Assembly: GCF_000423465.1 (NCBI RefSeq)
Contig: NZ_KE384021.1
Location: 615,459 to 679,458, forward strand
DNA: 64,000 nucleotides
From: Propionicicella superfundia DSM 22317
GTDB taxonomy: Bacteria; Actinomycetota; Actinomycetes; Propionibacteriales; Propionibacteriaceae
Direction: 5' to 3'
Part shown: positions 1 to 8,383 of the stretch, piece after piece
Position numbering within the stretch: the first letter of the stretch is position 1
Layout: every line of letters begins with the position of its first letter
The notes under the pieces: model-generated
What the model was told of the DNA's origin: nothing
The model's input: the letters and a program-made list of their open reading frames with translations, nothing else
Database searches by the model: none
Position numbers and translations under genes: made by a program

Positions 1-198
1 CGTGCGGCGGGCTCGGCCACTGGTCCTTGAGCTTGTCGAAAGGGGCTTCGGCCGGGGTGGTTTCGACAAGCTCAACCACCGTGCGACAGGCTCAACCACC
101 GTGCGGCGGGCTCAACCACCGGGGGGCGGACAATCTCAGACCTCCCGGGCTCGGCCACTGGTCCTTGAGCCCGTCGAAAGGACCTTGGCGTCCGGGCG
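1..198. repeat. REP-like and 20-bp tandem repeats downstream of pknB
   Basis: Seen directly: the phrase GGCTCGGCCACTGGTCCTTG occurs at 10-29 and again at 148-167, each followed by a GAGC-YGTCGAAAGG core. An inverted copy of that core (TTTCGACAAGCTCAA) lies at 61-75, so 21-80 can form a stem-loop. Three ~20-bp units that begin CTCAACCACC start at 71, 91 and 111. No coding sequence is convincing here. The pattern resembles dispersed palindromic intergenic repeats; the segment also lies just after the pknB stop and could affect mRNA 3' ends (inference). Confidence 0.7.
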
Positions 199-2001
199 TC
201 AGCTTTCGGTGGCGCTCGGGCTGGGGGGCGTTGTCGTCGGCGGCGTGGTCTGCGGCGTTGTCGTCGGCGGCGTGGTCGGCGTCGTCGGCTCGGGTGGGCG
301 CTTCGCGAGGTACGCCGTGATGATCCTGGTCCGCTCCTCGACCGAACCCGCGTCGGGGATCTGCGAGACGACGGTCCCCTCGGTGGCCGTGGCGTCCTCC
401 TTCGTCTCGAACGTCACGTCGAATCCCGCCTGCTCGGCCATCTCCTTGGCCTTGTCCTGTGTCAGGCCGTACAGGTTCGGGACGGACGACTTCCCTGTCG
501 CGTAGTACACGACGACGGCGGTGTCGGGAGTGACGGTCGCTCCTTCGGCGGGGTTCACGCGCGTCACCTGGTTCGCCTTCGCGCTGACGTCCTCGGACGT
601 GTCCTCCTTCTTGGACACGTCGGTGAAGCCGGCGGTCTTCAACTGCTGCACCACCTCGTCGGCGTCCTTGCCGGCCAGCCCGCTGGGCACCGTGAGCTTG
701 CTCGGGCCGACATTGATCGTGATCGTCACCGTGCTGCCGAGGGTCACCTCGGTGTTCGCTGCCGGGTCCTGCCGTGTGACGGTGTTCACCGAGCTGTCGT
801 CGGGCCCGGCCGTCGTCTCCACCTTCACCTGGAGCTCCGCGTCGGCGATCGCCTTCTCGGCGGCCGCCTGGTTGAAGGTCAGCACCGACGGCACGGCGGT
901 GGTCTTCGGCGCCGTCGGGACGAGGAGGAACACGCCGACGGCGATGAGGGCGACCGCGACGAGCCCGCTGAGCACGAGAAGGGCGACGGTGCTGCCCTTC
1001 ATCTTCTTCTTCTTTCCGTTCTCGGCCTCGTCGACCGCGCGGGCGGGACCGGTGCGGAGCGCGGTCTCGTCGGCGCCGCCCGCGGGCAGCAGGCTCGTCT
1101 CGGCGTAGTCCTCGGGATTCGGCTGGGACGCCACCGCAGGGGCCATCAGCGGCCGGCCGGCGATCGCGGCGGCGATGTCGCCGCGCATCTCGGTCGCGGT
1201 CTGGTACCGGTCGATCGGATCCTTCGCGAGCGCCTTCATCGTGATGGCGTCCATCTCGGGCGTCACCAACGAGTCGAGCTGGCTCGGCGGGACGGGCGTC
1301 TCCCGGACGTGCTGGTAGGCGACCGACACAGGCGAGTCGCCGCTGAACGGCGGGCGCCCCGTGAGCAGTTCGTACAGCAGGCAGCCGGTCGAGTACACGT
1401 CGCTGCGATTGTCGACGATCTCGCCGCGGGCCTGCTCGGGGGACAGGTACTGGGCGGTTCCGATCACGGCCGCGGTCGCCGTCATCGTGGACGACGTGTC
1501 CGACACGGCGCGGGCGATGCCGAAGTCCATCACCTTCACCACGCCCGTGCGGGTGAGCATCACGTTCGCGGGCTTGATGTCGCGGTGGATGATGCCGGAC
1601 TTGTGGGAGTAGGCCAGCGCGTCCAGGACTCCCTGGGTCATCTCCAGAGCCCGCTCGGGGACGATGCGGCGCCCGTCGCGGAGGATGTCGCGCAGGGTGT
1701 GCCCGACCACGAGCTCCATCACGATGTACGGGACCATGACGCCCGTCGCGGGGTCGGCCTCTTCGCCGGTGTCGTACACGGCGACGATGTTGGGATGGTT
1801 CAATCCGGCGGCCGCTTGGGCCTCTTTGCGGAAGCGTGCCTGGAAGGTGGAATCGGTGGCGAGATCGACCCGGAGCAGTTTGACCGCGACATCGCGGCCG
1901 AGGCGGACGTCCCTGGCGCGACGCACCTCGGCCATGCCGCCGCGTCCGAGCAGGTCACCCAGCTCGTAGCGTCCCCCGAGACGTCGAGGCTCATCCGTCA
2001 T
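199..2001 (-). CDS. pknB: Serine/threonine protein kinase with three PASTA domains
   Basis: Membrane Ser/Thr kinase of 600 residues that senses cell-wall material and phosphorylates division and wall-synthesis proteins. Visible: Gly-rich loop (GRGGMAEV, ~19-26), Lys41, catalytic HRD at 139-141, DFG at 159-161, a Thr/Ser-rich activation loop (~169-177), one membrane segment near 337-360, three external PASTA repeats to about residue 570 and a Pro/Thr-rich tail. The ATG at 2001 has an AAAGGA ribosome site. It is the last gene of the fhaA-to-pknB operon; a TAGAGT box (minus strand, about 2050) could be an internal promoter. Family role is established knowledge; the identification is firm. Confidence 0.96.
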   Translation of the reverse strand: MTDEPRRLGGRYELGDLLGRGGMAEVRRARDVRLGRDVAVKLLRVDLATDSTFQARFRKEAQAAAGLNHPNIVAVYDTGEEADPATGVMVPYIVMELVVGHTLRDILRDGRRIVPERALEMTQGVLDALAYSHKSGIIHRDIKPANVMLTRTGVVKVMDFGIARAVSDTSSTMTATAAVIGTAQYLSPEQARGEIVDNRSDVYSTGCLLYELLTGRPPFSGDSPVSVAYQHVRETPVPPSQLDSLVTPEMDAITMKALAKDPIDRYQTATEMRGDIAAAIAGRPLMAPAVASQPNPEDYAETSLLPAGGADETALRTGPARAVDEAENGKKKKMKGSTVALLVLSGLVAVALIAVGVFLLVPTAPKTTAVPSVLTFNQAAAEKAIADAELQVKVETTAGPDDSSVNTVTRQDPAANTEVTLGSTVTITINVGPSKLTVPSGLAGKDADEVVQQLKTAGFTDVSKKEDTSEDVSAKANQVTRVNPAEGATVTPDTAVVVYYATGKSSVPNLYGLTQDKAKEMAEQAGFDVTFETKEDATATEGTVVSQIPDAGSVEERTRIITAYLAKRPPEPTTPTTPPTTTPQTTPPTTTPPSPSATES

Positions 2002-2090
2002 GCCGTGTCCTTTCGGCGTTGCCGCGGGCTTGATCCGTGCGCAGGCTGCACTCTATTCTGACCGACCGCGGATCGGCCACGTGCGGGAAC

Positions 2091-3521
2091 TCATGTGAGG
2101 GATTCGATCACCTTGGCCACCATCGGGCCGGCGAGGCGACTGCTGCTGCTCTCGTTCAGCGAGGACGCCCGCGACTCGACGAACGCCGTCACGACGACGT
2201 CGGGGTTCTCGGCAATGCCCACGAACCACGCGTACGGCTTCCGCTGTCCGTCGGACTCGGCCGTGCCGGACTTGCCGCCGACGGTCACTCCGGAGACCTG
2301 GGCGGGGGAGCCGGTGCCGTCCTCCACGACGCTGACCATCCAGCTCTTCAGCAGCTTCGCATTCGCGGAGCTCATGGCCACCGACTGCCGTTCCGGGCTG
2401 TAGGACCGGATGACCTGGAGGTCGGCGGTGCGCACCGACTTCACGATCTGCGGCTTCATGAGCACGCCGTCGTTCGCGATCGCGGCACCCACCATCGCCA
2501 TCTGCAGCGGCGTCGCCGCCACGTCGTACTGCCCGATCGCGCTCATCATGGTCTGCGGCACGTCGGGGTCGGAGGGGAATCGGCTCGCGACGCCGTTGAG
2601 GTCGCTCAACTGGGCACTGTCGAACCCGAACTTCTCGGCCTGTGCCCGGATCTTGTCGTCGCCGAGCGCGCGCCCGAGGTTCGCGAACGCGGTGTTGCAG
2701 GACACGCGGAGCGCTTGGTCGATGGTGATCTTGCTGCCGCCGCAGTCCATCGTGTTGCCGAGGACGGTGTTGGTCGTCGGCAGCGTCAGCTTGTCGGGTG
2801 CGTCCAGCAGGGATTCGGCGGTGTATCCGTTCTCCAGCGCCGCCGCAGCCGTGACGAGCTTGAAGGTCGATCCGGGCGGGTAGACCTCGCGGACGGTCCG
2901 ATTCGCCATGGGCCGCGTCGTGTCGGCGTTGAGGGCCTTCCACGTCGACTCCGACGCCTTCGTGTCGTGCGTCGACAACGTGTTGGGGTCGTAGCTGGGG
3001 CTCGTCACCATCGCGAGGATCTCGCCCGTCTTCCAGTTCATCGCGACGATGGCGCCGGTGTTCGTCCCCAGCGCCTCGGCGGCGGCCTGCTGTGCGGCGG
3101 CGTCGAGGGTGGTCTGGATCGACGCGCCCTCGGACGCCTGGCCGGTCGCCAGGCCGAGCAGCTTCTGCAGGAACAAGGAGTCGTCGGAGCCCGACAGCAC
3201 GGAGTTGTAGCTCTGCTCCAGCCCGCTGCGGCCGTAGAGGTAGGAGTAGAACCCGGTGACGGGGGCGTAGAGGTCGCCGTCGGAGTAGGTCCGCAGGTAC
3301 TTGAAGGAGCTCTGGTCCGCCGGCTCGCTGGCGGCGATCGCCGTGTTGCCGACGAGGATCGCGCCGCGATTCTGCCCGAACTCCGCGACGCGCACACGTC
3401 TGTTGTCGGGGTTGTTGTACAGCCCGGCCTGGCGGAACAGCACCGAGTAGGTGGCGTTGCCCAGCAGGAGCGCCATCATCAGCAGCGAGATGATCGCGGT
3501 GCGGCGGATCGGGTTGTTCAC
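2091..3521 (-). CDS. pbpA: Penicillin-binding protein, transpeptidase (PbpA)
   Basis: Class B penicillin-binding protein of 476 residues that cross-links peptidoglycan and partners the SEDS polymerase encoded just upstream. An N-terminal membrane anchor spans about residues 8-28. Active-site motifs are complete: STFK at 218-221, SCN at 274-276 and KSGT at 417-420. The GTG start (3521-3519) overlaps the rodA stop in a GTGA quadruplet, which suggests translational coupling. Length and gene order match actinobacterial PbpA. Confidence 0.95.
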   Translation of the reverse strand: MNNPIRRTAIISLLMMALLLGNATYSVLFRQAGLYNNPDNRRVRVAEFGQNRGAILVGNTAIAASEPADQSSFKYLRTYSDGDLYAPVTGFYSYLYGRSGLEQSYNSVLSGSDDSLFLQKLLGLATGQASEGASIQTTLDAAAQQAAAEALGTNTGAIVAMNWKTGEILAMVTSPSYDPNTLSTHDTKASESTWKALNADTTRPMANRTVREVYPPGSTFKLVTAAAALENGYTAESLLDAPDKLTLPTTNTVLGNTMDCGGSKITIDQALRVSCNTAFANLGRALGDDKIRAQAEKFGFDSAQLSDLNGVASRFPSDPDVPQTMMSAIGQYDVAATPLQMAMVGAAIANDGVLMKPQIVKSVRTADLQVIRSYSPERQSVAMSSANAKLLKSWMVSVVEDGTGSPAQVSGVTVGGKSGTAESDGQRKPYAWFVGIAENPDVVVTAFVESRASSLNESSSSRLAGPMVAKVIESLT

Positions 3522-5278
3522 TGGTCACCTCCGATGCGCGGCACCTGGCGTGTCGCGTCGGGATCGGGGAGCGGGGACGGCGGGGCGTCCTGGCCGGGTT
3601 CGGGCGCGCTCTCGGGCGTGGCTGCGGTGTGCGGGCGCTGCGTGTCGGGGATGCCGGTGGCGGACACGTCGGGACCGGGGGCGCCGATGCCGGGGATGTA
3701 CGTCGTCGGGGCGTCCGGGCTCACGATCTGGGACGTGGGGGCGTCCGGGACCGCTATGTAGGAGGTCGGGGCGTCGGGGTCGACGGCGTCCGAGGATCGC
3801 CCCGACCCGGCGACGATCTCGGTCTTGGCGCCTGCGCCGAGCGGGACCGTCGGAGCGGCGGCCGCGGGATCGTCGGGCGTGATCGGGCTGCGGGGGAGGC
3901 GCTGGACGGGGATCGCCTGCGTCGCGTCGGCCGCGAGGGAGACCTCCACCGGCCCCGCGACCGGCTCGGGGCGGGGCTTGCGGGCGATGTGGCTGACCAT
4001 GAGCATCAGCGCGAGCACCACCCAGTTGGCCAACAGCGAGGATCCGCCCTGAGACATGAACGGCGTCGTCAGGCCGGTCAGCGGGAGCAGCCGCGTCACG
4101 CCGCCGATGATGGCGAACACCTGGAGCGCGACGACGAAGGCCAGCCCCGCCGAGAGGAGCTTGAGGAACGGCTCGGTCACGGTGAGAGCGGTGCGCAGAC
4201 CGCGGGTCACCAGCAGTGCGTACAGGACGATGACCGCCATCAGCCCGACGGTGCCGAGCTCCTCGCCGATGGCGGTGGCGATGAAGTCGGACTTCGCCAG
4301 CGGTGTCAGGCTGGGGCTCCCGAGCCCCCAGCCGCGGCCGAACAGACCTCCCCAGGCCATTCCGAACTGCCCTTGGATGATCTGGTAGTTCTGCTGGAAG
4401 TCGGAGAACGGGTCGAGCCAGCTCGACACTCGCACCCGGACGTGACCGAACAACTGATAGGCCAGCAACGCGCCGCCGACGAACAGCAGGCCGCCGAGGA
4501 TCGGCCACGCGATCTTCTCGGTAGCGACGTACAGCATCATCACGAACAGGCCGAAGAACAGCAGCGACGTGCCGAGGTCGCTCTCGGCGACGAGGACGAT
4601 GAGACTGGCCCCCCACATCAGCAGGACCGGCCCCAGATCGCGGGCGCGGGGGAGTTCGACGCCGAGGAACCGGTGGCCGGCCTGCGCCAGGACGGTGCGC
4701 CGGTCGGCGAGGTAGGACGCGAACGCGATGGCGAGGACGATCTTGGCGATCTCGGCCGGCTGGAAGCTGTACCCGGCGATGCTGATCCAGATCGTCGCGC
4801 CGTAGTTCGTCCGCCCCAGCCCCGGCACCAGCGGCAGCAGGAGGAGCACGACGCCGACGAGGAACAGGATGTAGGGGAACCGGTGCAGCCGCTCGGGGTC
4901 GCGGATCGCGAGGATCGTCGCCGCGAACCCGACGACGGCCACGCAGGTCCAGACGAACTGCGTGACGGCGTCCGATCCGGGCGGGACGGTCGCCAGGTCG
5001 AGCCGGTGGATCATCGCCAGCCCGAGGCCGTTGAGGAGCAGCACGATCGGCAGCATCACCGGGTCGGCGTACGGCATCGTGAAGCGCACGACGAGGTGCG
5101 CGACGAGCCCGATCAGCACCCACGCGCCGACGACGTACGGCCATTCGCCGGGCAGCCGGGCGTCCCGGAACAGGTGGGTCAGGACGTACCCGCCCGCGCC
5201 GAGAATCTGGGCGAGCAGCACCATCGCCAGTTCGACGTTGCGCCGCTTCCGATAGGTCACCGTGACTTCGGCCGCCAT
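3518..5278 (-). CDS. rodA: SEDS peptidoglycan glycosyltransferase RodA/FtsW family
   Basis: Polytopic membrane polymerase that extends glycan strands; works with PbpA. From the ATG at 5278 it is 586 residues. About ten to twelve membrane segments fill residues ~20-440, with the conserved ESDLGTSLLF region inside. I chose this ATG because longer in-frame starts lie inside pstP and would add an implausible Arg/Pro-rich stretch. The cytoplasmic tail (~450-586) is unusual: it carries three 10-residue repeats of type PDAPTxxI with Thr505, Thr515 and Thr525, plus TQAI earlier. Threonine followed three residues later by Ile is the FHA-domain ligand pattern, and two FHA proteins are encoded in this operon. 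The start is one base after the pstP stop. Confidence 0.94.
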   Translation of the reverse strand: MAAEVTVTYRKRRNVELAMVLLAQILGAGGYVLTHLFRDARLPGEWPYVVGAWVLIGLVAHLVVRFTMPYADPVMLPIVLLLNGLGLAMIHRLDLATVPPGSDAVTQFVWTCVAVVGFAATILAIRDPERLHRFPYILFLVGVVLLLLPLVPGLGRTNYGATIWISIAGYSFQPAEIAKIVLAIAFASYLADRRTVLAQAGHRFLGVELPRARDLGPVLLMWGASLIVLVAESDLGTSLLFFGLFVMMLYVATEKIAWPILGGLLFVGGALLAYQLFGHVRVRVSSWLDPFSDFQQNYQIIQGQFGMAWGGLFGRGWGLGSPSLTPLAKSDFIATAIGEELGTVGLMAVIVLYALLVTRGLRTALTVTEPFLKLLSAGLAFVVALQVFAIIGGVTRLLPLTGLTTPFMSQGGSSLLANWVVLALMLMVSHIARKPRPEPVAGPVEVSLAADATQAIPVQRLPRSPITPDDPAAAAPTVPLGAGAKTEIVAGSGRSSDAVDPDAPTSYIAVPDAPTSQIVSPDAPTTYIPGIGAPGPDVSATGIPDTQRPHTAATPESAPEPGQDAPPSPLPDPDATRQVPRIGGDQ

Positions 5279-5279
5279 G

Positions 5280-6734
5280 TCAGCAGCCTTCGGTCGCGCC
5301 CGAGGGTGTCGCGTCGGTCGTGGGGTCGGACGCCGATCCGGTCGGGGCGGCCGAGATCGTGCCGGCGGTGGCCGGGCGCGTGCCGAGGGACGGCGCGGCC
5401 GACACGCTCGACGCCGACGGCGAGGTGGCGACGGGGGTGGGGGAGGGCGTCTGCGTCGCCTTGGCCCGCTCCTCGCGGGTCTTGACGCATTCCGCGGCAA
5501 ACTGCTCGAGCTCGCCCACGGTGGTTCGGGCGTTCTCGAGGTTGCCCGTGGGGAATTGCCGCCCGCGGACCTTCTCGGCCCACATGGGTGGCAGGTCGGC
5601 GACTCGGGTCTCCTGTTTCTCGTACACCTCGTACAACCGCACGTCGCCCACCTGGTCGGGAACGCCGCGGAAGATCGTCACCACGTCGTCGGAGGCACCG
5701 ACGAAGTACAGGTTGCGGGTGTATCCGTACCACACCGACAGGCCGGCGACGATGGCGACGACGGGGACGAGGACCGCCAGTGCGAAGCGGAACCAGCGTC
5801 CCTTGCGCTTGGCGATGGTGGGCTTGTACCGGGCACGCTCGCCGGCGTCGGGATCGAGCGGCATGGGTGTGCGGGAGAGCCGGCTGTCGGAACGGTCGAT
5901 GCGGAGGGTGTCCTCGGTCTCCTCGTCGGCTTCGAGGCTGGTGGTCGGACGCGTGGTGGCCGGGATCTCGCGTGTCACCGCTGCGCCGAGCAGGACGGGC
6001 TCCTGCGGGGTGACGGACTCGGCGAGGAGATCGGCGAGGATGATCGTGATGTTGTCGACGCCGCCGCCGGTGTGGGCCGCGTCGATGAGGATCTCCATGA
6101 CGTTGTCGAGGTCGGGGTTCTGCAGGGCGACGCCGATCTGTTCGTCGTCGACGAGACCGCACAGGCCGTCGGAGCAGAACAGCAGCCGGTCACCGTCCTG
6201 GAGGTCGATGAGATCGAACTCGGGCTCGATGACCGGCTGACCGTTGAGCACCCGGAGGATGAGGGAGCGGTGCGGATGAGTGAGGGCCTCATCCTCGGTG
6301 ATGCGGCCCTCGTCGATGAGTTGCTGCACCCACGAGTGATCGCGGGTGAGCCGCATCAGATGTCCGTCGCGGACGATGTACCCGCGGGAGTCTCCGATAT
6401 GCGCGATGCCCAGGCTCTTGCCGTCGAACATGCCGCCGCACACGGTCGTCCCCATGCCTTCCAGCGACTGGTCGGCGACGACGAGGTCGGCGATCGTGTC
6501 GTTGGCGCGGGCCAGGGTCTCGACGAGGACGTCCAGCATCTGCTCGCCCTCGAAATGCCCGTCGGCGTCCTGGAGCGCCCGGGCGGCCACGGTGGACGCG
6601 AGGTCGCCGGCCGCAGCGCCCCCCATGCCGTCGGCGACGAACAGCATGGTCGGAGAGGCGTACCCGGAGTCCTGGTTGTTCTTGCGGACGAGCCCGATCT
6701 CGGAGTGGCAGACGTAACGCAGGGACAGGGGCAT
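5280..6734 (-). CDS. pstP: PP2C-family Ser/Thr phosphatase
   Basis: Metal-dependent protein phosphatase of 484 residues that reverses PknB phosphorylation. Metal-binding motifs are present: RKNNQDSG (Asp22), ADGMGG (Asp35), GDSRGY and, near residue 225, DNITI. One membrane segment lies near 311-335, followed by an extracellular domain and a Thr/Ser/Pro-rich end. The linker before the membrane segment contains TLRI, another possible FHA ligand. It starts seven bases after the fhaB stop and ends one base before rodA. Identification is firm. Confidence 0.95.
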   Translation of the reverse strand: MPLSLRYVCHSEIGLVRKNNQDSGYASPTMLFVADGMGGAAAGDLASTVAARALQDADGHFEGEQMLDVLVETLARANDTIADLVVADQSLEGMGTTVCGGMFDGKSLGIAHIGDSRGYIVRDGHLMRLTRDHSWVQQLIDEGRITEDEALTHPHRSLILRVLNGQPVIEPEFDLIDLQDGDRLLFCSDGLCGLVDDEQIGVALQNPDLDNVMEILIDAAHTGGGVDNITIILADLLAESVTPQEPVLLGAAVTREIPATTRPTTSLEADEETEDTLRIDRSDSRLSRTPMPLDPDAGERARYKPTIAKRKGRWFRFALAVLVPVVAIVAGLSVWYGYTRNLYFVGASDDVVTIFRGVPDQVGDVRLYEVYEKQETRVADLPPMWAEKVRGRQFPTGNLENARTTVGELEQFAAECVKTREERAKATQTPSPTPVATSPSASSVSAAPSLGTRPATAGTISAAPTGSASDPTTDATPSGATEGC

Positions 6735-6740
6735 GTCGAC

Positions 6741-7250
6741 TTACCGCCCCAGGGTCATGGTCGTTCGCCCGATCCGCAGCCGGTCGCCGGGGCGGAGCGT
6801 CCGGGGCTCTGCGACGCGTTCGTCGTTGAGAAACGTCCCGTTGGTGGATCCCAGGTCGGTGAGCACGACCCCGGCCGACTGCGGCTCGATCCGGGCGTGA
6901 TGGCCGGAGGCGAAGTCATCGGTCAGGATGATGTCGTTCTCGACGCTGCGGCCGAGTGTGAGCGTCGTTGTCAGCGTGAACGTCCGGCTTGCCAGCGGGC
7001 CGTTGTCCATCGTCAGGTAGCGGGGACGCTTCCGCCCGCCGGCGCGTCCGGCCGCGGGGGCCGGCGTCGCAGCACCGGCGGGGGCGTCGGGAGGCGGGAA
7101 GGACCTCCGTTCGGCGGCGTCGCCCGTGTCGACGGGGACCGCCTTGCCCCACATGTCCGTCCGGATGATGTTGGCGACGAACAGGATGAACAGCCACAGC
7201 AGCACCAAGAACGCGATGCGAAGCGCGAAGACGACAAGTTCGGACATCAC
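6741..7250 (-). CDS. fhaB: FHA-domain membrane protein FhaB (FipA)
   Basis: Small phosphothreonine-binding protein, 169 residues. A single hydrophobic segment (about residues 8-27) anchors it, then a Pro/Ala linker, then a C-terminal FHA domain (~95-165) with the typical GRS..N.I and H..I....GV.L.D..STNGT pattern. The GTG at 7250 gives a GTGA overlap with the fhaA stop; the ATG directly after it (7247) is an equally possible start. Probably links phosphorylated partners of PknB to division or wall synthesis (family knowledge). Confidence 0.93.
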   Translation of the reverse strand: MMSELVVFALRIAFLVLLWLFILFVANIIRTDMWGKAVPVDTGDAAERRSFPPPDAPAGAATPAPAAGRAGGRKRPRYLTMDNGPLASRTFTLTTTLTLGRSVENDIILTDDFASGHHARIEPQSAGVVLTDLGSTNGTFLNDERVAEPRTLRPGDRLRIGRTTMTLGR

Positions 7251-7957
7251 TCACCCGCGTCTTGGACGACCAGTCGCGTGCTTCCGATCTCGATGCGGGT
7301 GCCTTTCGTCAGGGTGGCCCTGGCGACCTTCTGGCCGTTCACGATGATGCCGTTGGTCGATCCGAGGTCTTCGATGAGCACGGAGGTGTCCTCGCCGCGG
7401 CCGGTCACAGTGATCTGAGCGTGGCGACGGGAGATGCCGGGGTCGTTGATGCGGAGGTCGGACTCGGTGCCGCGTCCGATCGTCAGGCCCGGGGGGAGCA
7501 GCGGGTGGCGGACGCCGTTCACCTCGATGACCAGGTGCGCTGTGCGGAGCTGGCTCACAGACTCGGGCGCCGCGTCGGTCTCGACCCCGGCGACGGCGCG
7601 GGAGGCGACGGTGAACTTGCCGGTGGGGAGGGACCCGTCGAGTTCGTAGAGAACGCCGATCGGTCCGTTGAAGATGTACCCCTTGGCCGTCGCATGCTCG
7701 CGCAGGGCGGGGATGATCTCGGAATTGAGGGTCTTGGAGTACGGCGTGAGCCGGTCGTAGTCGTGGGAGGACAAGCCGATGACGAACTCGTTGGGGACGA
7801 GCCGCCGGTCCATCGACAGCAGCTTGGCCTCGGAGTCCAGTTCGCGCTGCAGTCGTGCCGCGATCTCGACGGGCTGGACATCGCCCTTGAAGGCTCGTGC
7901 GAAGACGCCGCTGACCGCCCCTTCGATGCTCTTCTCGATCTTGTCGAAGACTCCCAT
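7247..7957 (-). CDS. fhaA: FHA-domain protein FhaA with DUF3662 N-terminus
   Basis: Cytoplasmic phosphothreonine-binding adaptor of 236 residues. The N-terminal ~125 residues match the DUF3662 type (starts MGVFDKIEKSIEGAV). The C-terminal FHA domain (~150-230) shows GRG..SDLRI, SRRHA and LGSTNG. The ATG at 7957 follows a strong GAAGGGGG ribosome site; a slightly longer in-frame start lacks such a site. First gene of the operon. A TAGCAT element on the minus strand near 7977-7982 may be its -10 box (inference). Confidence 0.93.
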   Translation of the reverse strand: MGVFDKIEKSIEGAVSGVFARAFKGDVQPVEIAARLQRELDSEAKLLSMDRRLVPNEFVIGLSSHDYDRLTPYSKTLNSEIIPALREHATAKGYIFNGPIGVLYELDGSLPTGKFTVASRAVAGVETDAAPESVSQLRTAHLVIEVNGVRHPLLPPGLTIGRGTESDLRINDPGISRRHAQITVTGRGEDTSVLIEDLGSTNGIIVNGQKVARATLTKGTRIEIGSTRLVVQDAGE

Positions 7958-8090
7958 GCGCCCCCTTCCCAAGTCGTCAATGCTAGCTTCGCCCCAGAGC
8001 TTACTCAGAGTGAACTGTCCGGTGGGTCAACATGCGAGGGTGTTCGCAGAGTCGCGGCGCTCGGGTGGGCGACCGCCCGGCGGCCTGTGC

Positions 8091-8096
8091 TAGTCT
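8091..8096 (+). promoter_or_regulatory. Probable -10 box of tRNA-Leu
   Basis: TAGTCT lies 25 bases before the mature tRNA end, the distance expected for a tRNA promoter. No good -35 box is obvious. Confidence 0.4.
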
Positions 8097-8121
8097 TTCC
8101 GGGCTGGCCTCACGAGGTCAC

Positions 8122-8204
8122 GCGCGAGTGGCGGAATGGCAGACGCGCACGGTTCAGGTCCGTGTGCCCGAAAGGGCGTGGAGGTTCAACTCCTCTCTCG
8201 CGCA
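8122..8204 (+). tRNA. tRNA-Leu (anticodon CAG)
   Basis: Class II tRNA with a long variable arm. The acceptor stem pairs GCGCGAG (8122-8128) with CTCGCGC (8197-8203), the anticodon stem pairs CACGG with CCGTG around the loop TTCAGGT, and the T arm carries GGTTCAACTCC. The anticodon CAG (8155-8157) reads CUG. A CCA end is not encoded; the discriminator A is followed by CGA. Confidence 0.96.
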
Positions 8205-8250
8205 CGAGCACACAAGGTCTCGGGACTAGGTGGACAATCCCTGGTCGCGG

Positions 8251-8311
8251 GGCCTTTTGTCATGCTCGGAGGTCATGCCGAACGGATCCGGATCGGGCCA
8301 TTTCGTGCCAG
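8251..8311 (+). repeat. Direct repeat copy A (left edge of Fic/IS island)
   Basis: A 61-62-bp segment starting GGCCTTTTGTCATG is repeated at 10870-10931 with nine differences that I count by eye (about 85% identity). Both copies contain CGAACGGATCCGGATCGG or a one-base variant of it. They bracket the Fic gene, a transposase remnant and an IS630-type element. Copy A begins 47 bases past the tRNA-Leu 3' end. Whether these are attachment sites or two copies of a dispersed repeat cannot be settled here. Confidence 0.6.
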
Positions 8312-8383
8312 GCATCTGGCACGCAGTACCTGCACACGCTCCTTACTGACGACTACAATCGAGGTGTTAGTAAGGAGGGCGCG

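Noticed and set aside
5279-5500. Longer N-terminus of RodA rich in Arg and Pro
   Set aside because: It lies wholly inside pstP in another frame and lacks a ribosome site. The ATG at 5278 directly after the pstP stop gives the expected protein start.
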